Positions 25,763 to 34,066 of a stretch of 35,585 nucleotides of DNA are shown one piece after another. A model generated the notes under the pieces. The model was not told the origin of the DNA, did no database searches, and worked only from the letters and a program-made list of their open reading frames with translations. The position numbers and the translations under genes are program-made. Location: NCBI RefSeq assembly GCF_010994035.1, contig NZ_WIXN01000031.1, positions 1 to 35,585 of the forward strand. Direction: 5' to 3'. Every line of letters begins with the position of its first letter. Within the stretch, counting starts at the first letter, position 1. Source of the stretch: Virgibacillus aidingensis (GTDB lineage: Bacteria > Bacillota > Bacilli > Bacillales > Amphibacillaceae).

Positions 25763-27223
25763 ATGATGAACTTTAAAGAATTAGCAAGCCAATATATTAA
25801 CGGGGAATGGAAAAACGGTTCCAGTAATTTAAAAATGGAAAATAAAAATCCTTACAACGGTGAAATTATTGCAACCTATCATGCTGCCAGCAAAGCCGAC
25901 TTGAATGCTGCATACGAATCGGCACAAACTGTACAGGAACAATGGGCAAAAACTAACCCGGTGGTACAAAGAGAAGTGTTTGACAAAGCTGCGGACTATA
26001 TTCATGAAAATCATGAAGCCATAGTCGATGTAATTATTGACGAAATTGGCGGTACACGCTTAAAAGCAGAATTTGAGATTGGTTTAGTTACAAATATGAT
26101 TAAAGAAGCAGCCACTTTCCCTATGCGGATGAACGGAACCATTCTGCCTTCTCCCATAGACGGGAAGGAAAACCGGGTTTATCGTGTGCCGGTAGGTGTA
26201 GTTGGGGTCATTAGCCCATTTAATTTCCCATTTTTTCTATCCATGAAATCTGTTGCACCAGCTTTGGCTGCCGGCAATGGTGTTGTGTTGAAGCCGCATG
26301 AGCATACAACTATTACCGGAGGCACACTGATTGCTAAAATATTTGAGCAGGCCGGATTGCCTAAAGGTCTGTTAAATGTTATCACTACTGAAATATCGGA
26401 AATTGGAGATAACTTTGTAGAGCATCCGATTCCACGTGCCATTTCTTTTACGGGTTCCACAAAAATCGGAAAGCATATCGGAGAAGTTGCTGGAAGAAAT
26501 TTAAAAGAAGTTCACCTGGAATTAGGCGGGAATAGTGCTTTGGTTGTTCTGGAAGATGCTGATATTGATTTAGCTGTAAGTGCAGGGGTATTCAGCCGGT
26601 TCACCCATCAAGGGCAAATCTGTATGTCAGCTAATCGCTTAATTGTTCATGAAGACGTATATGATGAATTTGTGGAAAAATATATTGATACAGTATCCGG
26701 TCTCACTTGTGGCGACCCGAAAGATCCGAACACGATTATTGGCCCGGTTATTAACGAACGCCAGGTTAAAACGACTGTGGAATTAATTGAAAAAGGCATT
26801 GAAGAAGGTGCCACTCCTTTGCTTAAAGGAAAAGTTGCAGGAAACGTCATAGAACCAGTTGTATTTACAGATGTTACTCCGGATATGACGATCGCAAATG
26901 AGGAATTCTTCGCTCCGGTGGTATCTATTATGAAAGTAGCAAACGAAGAAGAAGTACTGACATTTGCTAACCAAAGTCCGTATGGTTTAAGTGGTGCCAT
27001 CCATACAAAAGACGTTGAACGTGGTGCCGAACTTGCGAAACGGATGGACACCGGGATGATCCACATCAATGACGGAACAATTAATGATGAACCCAACGTT
27101 GCTTTTGGCGGGGTGAAAAACTCGGGAATTGGACGATTAAATGGTGAATGGAGCCTGGACGCATTTACTACAACTAAATGGATCTCCATTCAGCATACAA
27201 AACGTGCTTATCCATATTCTTAA
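25763..27223 (+). CDS. yfmT: Aldehyde dehydrogenase (YfmT/vanillin dehydrogenase-like)
   Basis: This NAD(P)-dependent aldehyde dehydrogenase of 486 residues oxidises an aldehyde to its acid in the cytosol. The nucleotide-binding FTGSTKIGKHIGE, the general base Glu253 in HLELGGNSA, the nucleophile Cys287 in QGQICMSANR and the late EEFFAPVVSI are all in place. The closest relative I recall is B. subtilis YfmT, reported as a vanillin dehydrogenase; the substrate here is inferred. GGGGGAG precedes the double ATG. Its pairing with a soluble chemoreceptor suggests that taxis toward, or sensing of, the compound is linked to its breakdown. Confidence 0.93.
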   Translation: MMNFKELASQYINGEWKNGSSNLKMENKNPYNGEIIATYHAASKADLNAAYESAQTVQEQWAKTNPVVQREVFDKAADYIHENHEAIVDVIIDEIGGTRLKAEFEIGLVTNMIKEAATFPMRMNGTILPSPIDGKENRVYRVPVGVVGVISPFNFPFFLSMKSVAPALAAGNGVVLKPHEHTTITGGTLIAKIFEQAGLPKGLLNVITTEISEIGDNFVEHPIPRAISFTGSTKIGKHIGEVAGRNLKEVHLELGGNSALVVLEDADIDLAVSAGVFSRFTHQGQICMSANRLIVHEDVYDEFVEKYIDTVSGLTCGDPKDPNTIIGPVINERQVKTTVELIEKGIEEGATPLLKGKVAGNVIEPVVFTDVTPDMTIANEEFFAPVVSIMKVANEEEVLTFANQSPYGLSGAIHTKDVERGAELAKRMDTGMIHINDGTINDEPNVAFGGVKNSGIGRLNGEWSLDAFTTTKWISIQHTKRAYPYS

Positions 27224-27230
27224 TTTGAAA

Positions 27231-27264
27231 TACTCCTCTCAATTTTTTGAGGGGAGTAATTTTG
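27231..27264 (+). terminator. Rho-independent terminator after yfmT
   Basis: tactcctctcaa and ttgaggggagta form a 12-bp stem with one G-U pair and a 4-nt T loop, followed by attttggg. It begins 7 bp after the yfmT stop codon. Confidence 0.88.
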
Positions 27265-27317
27265 GGTTAATTTAACTATATGGAAAGAGATGTCTAAAGA
27301 CAATTATATCACTCTGG

Positions 27318-27460
27318 TTTCCTTAATAACTTTGATATAAGATCCCTTCTGCGTGGGCATGAAAACACGCCATATTCCGGGGGCGCGAGCAAGGAATGGA
27401 GTGGTTTAGCTGATGTTTTATATAATTCCCAGGTTGGTCAGGACTGGGAACCTTCTTTTT
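27318..27460 (+). other. GC-richer structured intergenic stretch, possible small RNA
   Basis: Between two genes, 27340-27410 is GC-richer than its surroundings and contains cca-ta-ttcc pairing with ggaatgg around a 14-nt GC-rich loop. At 27426-27450 ttcccag / ctgggaa forms a 7-bp hairpin followed by ccttcttttt, which looks like a terminator. A TATAAG at about 27340 could be a -10 element but has no good -35. No ORF is supported here. Confidence 0.3.
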
Positions 27461-27479
27461 ATATTATGAATCAATCCAT

Positions 27480-27671
27480 TTATCTCAATATATCCTGGTC
27501 ACTAACCGGTAAAGTCGGAGAGGAGGTTTTAAGGTTTTTATACGCTATATAAAAAGACATACCAGAACCGATAAGAAAGAAGATGGCAGCAATAAAGGCA
27601 AGCCGCTCTGTTGGTATTTCTGCCAGCATATTTAATGGGTTCATTGCTTCTGTACCTCGCACTATGGGCAT
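27480..27671 (-). CDS. Small single-span membrane protein, unknown
   Basis: The 63-residue product has one hydrophobic segment at about residues 25-45 (LAFIAAIFFLIGSGMSFYIA), an N-terminal outside-type stretch and a polar C-terminal tail ending SDQDILR. A strong GGAGGTG ribosome-binding site 5 nt before ATG 27671 supports the short start; an upstream in-frame ATG would give 79 residues but has no such site. It faces away from yfmT and is in the same direction as the MFS gene 200 bp upstream. No family is recognised. Confidence 0.65.
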   Translation of the reverse strand: MPIVRGTEAMNPLNMLAEIPTERLAFIAAIFFLIGSGMSFYIAYKNLKTSSPTLPVSDQDILR

Positions 27672-27871
27672 AATAACACCTCCAAAATTTCTGCGCTTTA
27701 TTATTAGCGTATTCAACAAAGCGTTTTTTTCTTGGACTTTGAATATGCCAATCTAATTTAAAGAATGATATGGCGGCACCGGGGATTATAATAAAAATCA
27801 CTGCCGCCCTCAGGGTATATGAATGATTTTCAAACTCACCCTTAACATTTAGGCGCTTTGCGAAACTTCTC

Positions 27872-29273
27872 CTTAATTTTCAGCAGTTTGCCTATCCCTC
27901 TTTATTAAAAGAGATAGTAACAATCCCGTGACAGAGAACAGGAAAGCAACGAAAAAGGCGGTTTTTACTCCCTGCAGGAATTGTAATGGATCAGCCATAT
28001 CGTTTCCCGCTGCAGCTCTCGTAATAAAGGAGATAATAAATGTCAGACCAAGTGATCCTCCGAATTGGCGGGCGGTATTGATAATTGCTGTTCCATGGGC
28101 AATCAAATTATCCGGCAATGCGTTTATACCGGCGGTCATAAGCGGCATGTTGATTAGTGCCACTCCGGCCATGGACACCATAAACAGAAATGCCGTAAAC
28201 AGGAAGGAACTAGTTGTCTCAAGTCCGAAATAATACCAGAGTGTACTGACAGAAAGCAATACAAACCCAATAATCGTGATGATTTTCCCTCCGTATTTGT
28301 CATATAAATTTCCGGCAAACAGACTCATTACCGCAAGCGTCAGGGCACCAGGCGCTACGACAATTCCCGCATATAACGGGGAAAGCTGCTGTGCATTTTG
28401 GACGTACATGGGCAAGATAGTTTCGATGGAAATCAGCAGGCTGAAAGAAATAATGGATATAATGGCCACCAGTGCAAAAACCGGCACTTTAAGTAATCGC
28501 AGCTCCAGAATCGGCGTTTTTAACCGCAGCTGTCTCACCACAAACAATAGAATGGCAGCAAATCCTGCAATTATGCTGATCATGGCACTGCTGCCGGCTG
28601 TTTCTGCCTCTATCATATTAACCCCATATAAAACCCCGCCAAACCCTATGCTTGACAGGAAAATAGAAAGGAAGTCAATTTCTGTATCCCGCTGTTCGGT
28701 TACATTACGCATAAACAGGAAAATAAAAATCAATATGATTGCTGCAACAGGAAGCGTAAAGAGAAAGACCGAGCGCCATTCAAAATGATTAATCAGCACA
28801 CCGGAAATTGGTGGCCCAATGGCAGGAGCCACATTAATTACGAGTCCTGCGAGCCCCATGGCATATCCCCGTTTTCCTCTTGGATAGACAAGAAACAGAA
28901 TCGTTTGCATTAACGGCATCATAATTCCGGAACTAATGCCTTGAATGATGCGCCCTGCAAGCAACACTTCGAAGGACGGCGAAAACAGACCAAGCACTGT
29001 TCCGAGGGAAAACAAAAACATGGCACTAATCATTAATGTCCTTGTTTTAAATTTATCAATTAAATACGCTGTCATAGGAATAAGAACTGCTACGGCTAAC
29101 ATAAAACTGGTTGTTAACCACTGCACTTCACTCGCATTTATTTCAAATTCAGCCATGATTTTAGGAAAAGCTGTGATGAGGAGAAATTGCGTTAAGACGG
29201 ATAGAAAAGAAGACGCGAGCGCAATCGCCACCATCAATTTCCTATGTACTGGCGATAAAAATTCAGAAGCCAT
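27872..29273 (-). CDS. DHA2-family MFS drug exporter (EmrB/QacA type)
   Basis: This is a proton-driven multidrug-type exporter with about 14 membrane segments in 466 residues. Family motifs are visible: LTTSFMLAVAVLIPMTAYL (motif D1 region), DKFKTR (motif A), AGRIIQGISSGIMMPL (motif B), and GLAGLVINVAPAIGPPISGV (motif C, the antiporter signature). The coding end is the TAA at 27873-27875. ATG 29273 is preferred because AGG and AGGT stand just upstream; an ATG seven codons earlier lacks a ribosome-binding site. It is divergent from katE across 330 bp that contain a pair of 8-bp direct repeats, which may be the site of a local regulator. The substrate cannot be read from sequence. Confidence 0.9.
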
Positions 29274-29295
29274 TGTGTGACCTGCCTTTCTCATT

Positions 29296-29346
29296 TACTG
29301 CACGATTTAAAAATAGGACCATACTGCACAATTATAAGATAACAGA
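29296..29346 (-). promoter_or_regulatory. Promoter/operator region of the MFS gene
   Basis: On the minus strand TATAAT (complement of 29341-29346) is a good -10 element, though its -35 is poor. TACTGCAC occurs twice as a direct repeat at 29296-29303 and 29332-29339, 36 bp apart, flanking the predicted transcript start. This spacing could serve a dimeric repressor, but no regulator gene is adjacent. Confidence 0.35.
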
Positions 29347-29603
29347 GCCTCAATCTCTATTAAAGTCCCATCATATCCTGTTGTCAATGCTTCCTGGTAA
29401 TCTAATGATAAATATAAAAATCTGCTTTTTTCCCGATTATTCGCAAGGCGATAAGGGAGAACAGGAGCAAGGATCTTATAGTATGTAATCATCTATGGCC
29501 ATCCTGTTGTAATATTTAATCCTGTAAGGTTATGCATATTTTTGGTAAAACTATCATAAAATATAAGCGGGATTTAAACCAATTAGTGAAAGGATAGGAT
29601 TGC

Positions 29604-31664
29604 ATGGATGAAAAGTCATCAAGAAACCAAAAGCCTATTCAAGATAATATTAAACAACAGCAATTGGATAGGTACCGGATAAGTAATGTCGGGGAGCCCA
29701 TGACGACAAAGGAAGGGAAAAAAATATCTCAGGATCAGGATCAGCTGAAAGCAGGTATACGGGGTCCTGCTTTGAGACAGGATTATGAATTCTTTGAGAA
29801 AATGTCGCACTTTAACCATGAAGAAATTCCGGAAAGAGTTGTGCATGCCAGAGGGTATAGTGCCCATGGAGAGTTTGAATGTTATCAGTCGATGAGACAT
29901 GTAACAAAAGCAGGCTTTTTACAAGAAGCTGGTAAAAAGACGCCATTAACCACCCGTTTTTCGACCGTACAGGGACCTAAAGGATCCTATGATACTGCCA
30001 GGGATTTGCGGTGTCAGGGGGTAAAGCTGTACACAGAAGAAGGAAATGTCGATTTGACTACCATAGCAATGCCGGTATTAATTAACCAGGATGCAATGAA
30101 ATTTCCGGATGCGATGCATGCATATCAGGCTAAACAGGATGATGATATACCAACTGCCACTGGTGCGCACGACCATTTTTGGGACTATGTAGCCAATAAT
30201 CCGGAGTCATTGCATATGGTGACATGGATCATGTCTGACCGGGGTGTATTAAGAAGTTATCGGATGATGGAATCTTGGTCAATAAATACGTATCTTTTTG
30301 TCAACGAACAAGGCAAAGCAACATTTATGCGATATGTTTGGAAGCCTGTACTTGGTGTCCATTCCCTGACCCATGATGAATACCTGAAAATCGGCGGACT
30401 GGATCCTGACTTCCATCGTAAAGATCTAAGGAAAGCAATTGATCAAGGTGCCTTCCCTGAATATGAATTAGGTGTCCAGCTGATCCCAATGGAGGATGAA
30501 TTTAAATATGATTTTGATGTGCTTGATCCTTCCAAGTTTTGGCCAGAAGAGCTTGTGCCAGTTCAAATTGTCGGTAAGATGACATTAAATCGAAACATTG
30601 ATAATTACTTTACGGAATCCGAACAAGTGGCATTTAACCCGACAAACGTTGTGCCGGGAATTGATTTCTCCAATGACCCCGTCCTTCAGGGAAGGCTCAT
30701 GGCCTACAGGGATACACAACAGCACCGGCTTGGCAGCACGAATTATGATGAACTGCCGATTAACCGTCCGATTTGTCCATTTCACAACAATACCCGGCGA
30801 GGTTTTATGAGACAGCGAATAGATGTGGATGAGGTAGACTACCATCAAAATTCACTGGCAAATAACACACCTTACCCTGTCCCCCCTGAGCAAGGCGGCT
30901 ATGAATATTATCCAAAAAAAGTGGAAGGGCATGTGATTCGCGCAAGAAGCGATTCATTCAAAGATTATTTTTCACAGCCGAGAATATTTTGGAACAGTCT
31001 GACACCCGTGGAAAAGCAGAACACTATTGTTGCTTTCAGCTATCAGCTCGGAAAAGTCAGAAGTGAATCCGTTCGAAGACAAAACGTCAATTTATTGGTC
31101 AATGTAGATAAAGAATTGGCTTCGATGGTTGCCGACAATATCGGTGTAGAACGTCCGAGCGGAACCCATGTACCGGTTTCAACCAGTTATCCTTCCCTCA
31201 GCCAGGCCAATACGCCAAAGTATGCATTCACACAAAAAGTAGGTGTACTGATTGGCGATGGATTTAATGGTGCAGAGGTAATAAATGTGCTTAACCTGTT
31301 AAAACAAAACGGAATCTTTATAGAAATTATTAGTGACACCCTTGGTACGGTAAGGGGTGATGATGGTACAGAGATCACGGTGGATGAAACATTTCTTACA
31401 TCAAGTCCTTATCTGGTTGACACACTATATGTGGTTGGCGGAAGAGCAAATAACCAGGCAAATTTAAATGTGGAAGTCGCGGAATATATCCGTGTTGCAT
31501 ATAAAAATTTTAAACCAATTGGTGTTGCCTCGACTGGACAGTCGTTCATTAAAACATCAAATAAAAATAATCTCGCCGGGGTTGTTTTTGCAAAAGATAA
31601 TGCTAATTTTGGGGAGGATTTTATCAAAGCAATTGCACAGCAGCGCTTTTGGAATAGAAAATAG
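29604..31664 (+). CDS. katE: Large-subunit catalase KatE (HPII type)
   Basis: This haem catalase converts hydrogen peroxide to water and oxygen. The 686 residues correspond to the large-subunit class with an extra C-terminal flavodoxin/DJ-1-like domain (about 530-686, beginning KVGVLIGDGFNG). Active-site His81 in VVHARGYSAHG, the Asn in VLINQDAMKFPD and the haem-ligand Tyr368 in RLMAYRDTQ are present. B. subtilis KatE, under general-stress sigma B, has the same length; I found no clear sigma-B promoter upstream. GAAAGGA stands before the ATG. It is a single-gene transcript with its own terminator. Confidence 0.96.
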   Translation: MDEKSSRNQKPIQDNIKQQQLDRYRISNVGEPMTTKEGKKISQDQDQLKAGIRGPALRQDYEFFEKMSHFNHEEIPERVVHARGYSAHGEFECYQSMRHVTKAGFLQEAGKKTPLTTRFSTVQGPKGSYDTARDLRCQGVKLYTEEGNVDLTTIAMPVLINQDAMKFPDAMHAYQAKQDDDIPTATGAHDHFWDYVANNPESLHMVTWIMSDRGVLRSYRMMESWSINTYLFVNEQGKATFMRYVWKPVLGVHSLTHDEYLKIGGLDPDFHRKDLRKAIDQGAFPEYELGVQLIPMEDEFKYDFDVLDPSKFWPEELVPVQIVGKMTLNRNIDNYFTESEQVAFNPTNVVPGIDFSNDPVLQGRLMAYRDTQQHRLGSTNYDELPINRPICPFHNNTRRGFMRQRIDVDEVDYHQNSLANNTPYPVPPEQGGYEYYPKKVEGHVIRARSDSFKDYFSQPRIFWNSLTPVEKQNTIVAFSYQLGKVRSESVRRQNVNLLVNVDKELASMVADNIGVERPSGTHVPVSTSYPSLSQANTPKYAFTQKVGVLIGDGFNGAEVINVLNLLKQNGIFIEIISDTLGTVRGDDGTEITVDETFLTSSPYLVDTLYVVGGRANNQANLNVEVAEYIRVAYKNFKPIGVASTGQSFIKTSNKNNLAGVVFAKDNANFGEDFIKAIAQQRFWNRK

Positions 31665-31701
31665 GCTTTGATTCGGACAGTTGTATGAACTGCGGATACT
31701 A

Positions 31702-31762
31702 CATACCGAGTCTTATAACCTTTTGTTTTATGAGAAGTATGCTTCGAATAAAAATCGGTATG
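31702..31762 (+). other. Nested inverted repeats in the katE 3' region
   Basis: cataccga (31702-31709) pairs with tcggtatg (31755-31762). Inside, cttataa (31712-31718) pairs with ttatgag (31728-31734) with one G-U. Together with the terminator at 31785-31826 this would give the katE mRNA a structured 3' tail, or form a small independent RNA. No ORF is present here. Confidence 0.4.
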
Positions 31763-31784
31763 AAAAACTTATAGCAGACAAACT

Positions 31785-31826
31785 AAAAACAGGATAGCCG
31801 TACAATATGCTTTCCTGTTTTTTTTA
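31785..31826 (+). terminator. Rho-independent terminator after katE
   Basis: aaaaacagga pairs with tcctgttttt, a 10-bp stem with an 18-nt loop, followed by more T residues. The A run on the left means it can also serve the convergent minus-strand gene that ends at 31899. Confidence 0.85.
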
Positions 31827-31898
31827 TATTCCGCAACGCTTTCAATAACCTTAACCTGCAGTGGCGGAGAATTCGTTCCAATGTCCTTCACACCATAT

Positions 31899-32609
31899 TT
31901 ATTGAAGCCCCAGTTTTCCCTTCATTGTCTCTATTGCTTCATTCACGGCAACATCAACTACAGTCGTTTCATCAGTATCCCACTGTACTCCCTCGGGCAA
32001 TTCAAATTGGAATTGCTCCGCATACGGGGCAGGATGTCCCAATAGATACTTTGAAATTTCCTTGGCAATAAATTCCCTGGCTTCTTCCGGGGTGCGTTTG
32101 CCAGTTACCACTTCATGCATCATATTTAATGAGAGGATATTTGCCCCCTCATTATCACAATGGACAGCGACTTCACCTCTTGTCCGGTCTATAACAATAC
32201 TTCCATCTATTAGCGCAATTATACCGACTTGATCAGCTGGAACATGATAATCAATATATTGCTCCAGCACATCAATATGCGGCTCGGGAAAATCGTGGGG
32301 GACTTCTTCATGGTAAACAATAGTTCGTTTCCATGGCCCGTTATCATACCAGATTAACATGCTGGAAACTGCTTCATGTGGAGGGCCGTACATATCAATA
32401 GTATGCTCACAGACCATTCTAGCGGTTGCCGGCGAATCTTCTATCATTTTCTTAGCGAACTCCAAGTCAACTGTATTAACGGGATGCTTCTTTCTATTTC
32501 GGACAGCATGAAGCTTTATATTGCTTGTCATCGCCATTGCCGCTGTTTTTAAACGTTGCTCATCAGACGTTCTGCTTGCACCTGTTGCCTGTAGTTCATC
32601 GTTGTTCAC
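31899..32609 (-). CDS. Conserved-looking soluble protein of unknown function
   Basis: I do not recognise this 236-residue protein. It has no signal peptide or membrane segment and is acidic. The central part (IVYHEEVPHDFPEPHIDVLE, then GIIALIDGSIVIDRTRGEVA and HCDNEGANILSLNMMHEVVT) contains several His and acidic residues and looks like a compact alpha/beta fold. The C-terminal third is helical. The start is GTG, with GGATGG 7 nt upstream. It follows the MBL-fold gene on the same strand after a 158-bp gap, so the two may be cotranscribed. Coding character is good: full frame, ribosome-binding site and terminator. Confidence 0.8.
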   Translation of the reverse strand: MNNDELQATGASRTSDEQRLKTAAMAMTSNIKLHAVRNRKKHPVNTVDLEFAKKMIEDSPATARMVCEHTIDMYGPPHEAVSSMLIWYDNGPWKRTIVYHEEVPHDFPEPHIDVLEQYIDYHVPADQVGIIALIDGSIVIDRTRGEVAVHCDNEGANILSLNMMHEVVTGKRTPEEAREFIAKEISKYLLGHPAPYAEQFQFELPEGVQWDTDETTVVDVAVNEAIETMKGKLGLQ

Positions 32610-32767
32610 TTGACGTCCATCCTTTTAGAAATAAGATATTATGTTTAAAAATGAAAATCCGGTATTTTAACATTAACAATTCGGTATTAGACAGAAGGGC
32701 TGCTGTAAGGTAATGATTATTTTCAGAATCTCCGGAGCAACAGTAGCGTTTTGTTCTGCCGCAGCAA

Positions 32768-33628
32768 TTAATGCAGCTGATCTTTATCAACAAAACGGCC
32801 GTAGTCCGGAACCGCAATCTCATCAAAATGGTCGGCGAGCCTTTGCAGACTGGTAGTCAGCAATTCGCCGGTCATAGGGGCACCGTGTCCTGTCACTGCT
32901 GCAGCCGGCTTGAGTTCCTTCAGCTTAATGACAGATTCTTTTGCTGCCTTCCAATCCGGGGTGAGATACCTTGGCGGTCCGGTAATCTCCTGTTCCTGTG
33001 TCAGTACTTTGTAAAGCTGTTCTTGCTTAACGGTACTGAAAGCATCACCCGCGATCAATGTGCGGTCACTTTCCCGGAAAAGGGAGATATGACCAGGAGT
33101 ATGCCCCGGTGTATGAATCCATTTAAACTCTGGCATATAGGGAACCGTGCCATCGGATGGCAGCTTTTTCACGCTGTCACCCAAATTCACCGGTTCGTTA
33201 GGGAACATGGGAGACATTTCTGAAACCATGCCACCTTCTACTGTTGAATCCGGTTCTGGGTAACGCATTGCCCCGGTCAGATAAGGCAATTCCGCTTCAT
33301 GTGCATAAACTGGAACTCCCCACTGATCAACAAGCTCAATCACGGCTCCGACATGATCGAAATGGCCATGTGTTAAGATGATAGCCTTCGGGCGGGCATT
33401 TTTACCAAACCGCTCTTCCACAGCGGACAGAATTTCGGGTGCTGACTCAGGCATCCCGGCATCGACTAATACAAATTCGCGTTTTTTTGGATCCCCTACT
33501 AAATGAATATTAACGATTTGATTTGTATAGCTGTATAAATCAGGTAAAACTTCTTTACCTTTACCACTCTCTATTGAGGTGGCGGGGATATATTTGTAAT
33601 CACTGCCATACTGCATTTCCTGATCCAT
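32768..33628 (-). CDS. MBL-fold metallo-hydrolase
   Basis: This is a metallo-beta-lactamase-superfamily hydrolase of 286 residues. The zinc motif THGHFDH (His87, His89, Asp91, His92), the third-site HTPGHTPGHIS, LIAGDAF and the late TGHGAP are all present, giving a complete dinuclear site. Relatives include glyoxalase II-like and lactonase-like enzymes; the substrate is not deducible. AGGAGG precedes ATG 33628. A 15-bp palindrome at 33653-33667 lies close upstream and may be an operator. The unknown 236-residue gene follows on the same strand. Confidence 0.92.
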   Translation of the reverse strand: MDQEMQYGSDYKYIPATSIESGKGKEVLPDLYSYTNQIVNIHLVGDPKKREFVLVDAGMPESAPEILSAVEERFGKNARPKAIILTHGHFDHVGAVIELVDQWGVPVYAHEAELPYLTGAMRYPEPDSTVEGGMVSEMSPMFPNEPVNLGDSVKKLPSDGTVPYMPEFKWIHTPGHTPGHISLFRESDRTLIAGDAFSTVKQEQLYKVLTQEQEITGPPRYLTPDWKAAKESVIKLKELKPAAAVTGHGAPMTGELLTTSLQRLADHFDEIAVPDYGRFVDKDQLH

Positions 33629-33652
33629 TTTTCAACCTCCTAAAATAAGTAA

Positions 33653-33667
33653 ATTCAGATTCTGAAT
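33653..33667. promoter_or_regulatory. Palindrome upstream of the MBL-fold gene
   Basis: attcaga-t-tctgaat is a perfect 15-bp palindrome 25 bp before the MBL ATG. It would lie in the 5' leader or over the transcript start, a typical repressor position. It does not match the Fur, PerR, Rex or CIRCE patterns. The remaining stretch to 34066 holds no gene that I can support. Confidence 0.4.
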
Positions 33668-34066
33668 AGGAAAACTGAAGCGTATTCGAACAATGCATAC
33701 CCTTAAAATACCCTTTTAAATCTATTTTATTCAGGGTAAATTACCTGCTATTTAAATCAAACTTGATCAAAAATGCAGCCGGCGGAAATGATGAATAGAA
33801 TTTCTATCCGTATTGCGAATGTCCCGTCCTATAGAATTTTTATTAAAACCCCGAAATTTTTATTTCTGTTTCCGCAGGTTTTAGTTTCATACTGATTTCC
33901 CAATGTCGTATTGAATAAAGTGTGGCTGCCTGTGTGCTGACCGTTTCATATAATCGAAAAAAGTTCTGCTGGTTTCGAGCCTGTTTTTCAATTTTCTAAG
34001 CAATAGTATATTCTCTTTTCCAGGTTTGTACGTAGCATATCGTATAAAAGGAAAGGAGAATCATAA

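Noticed and set aside
29480-29603. Sigma-B or PerR site upstream of katE
   Set aside because: Candidate elements have wrong spacing (GTTAT to GGTAAA is too short), and no PerR-box palindrome is present.
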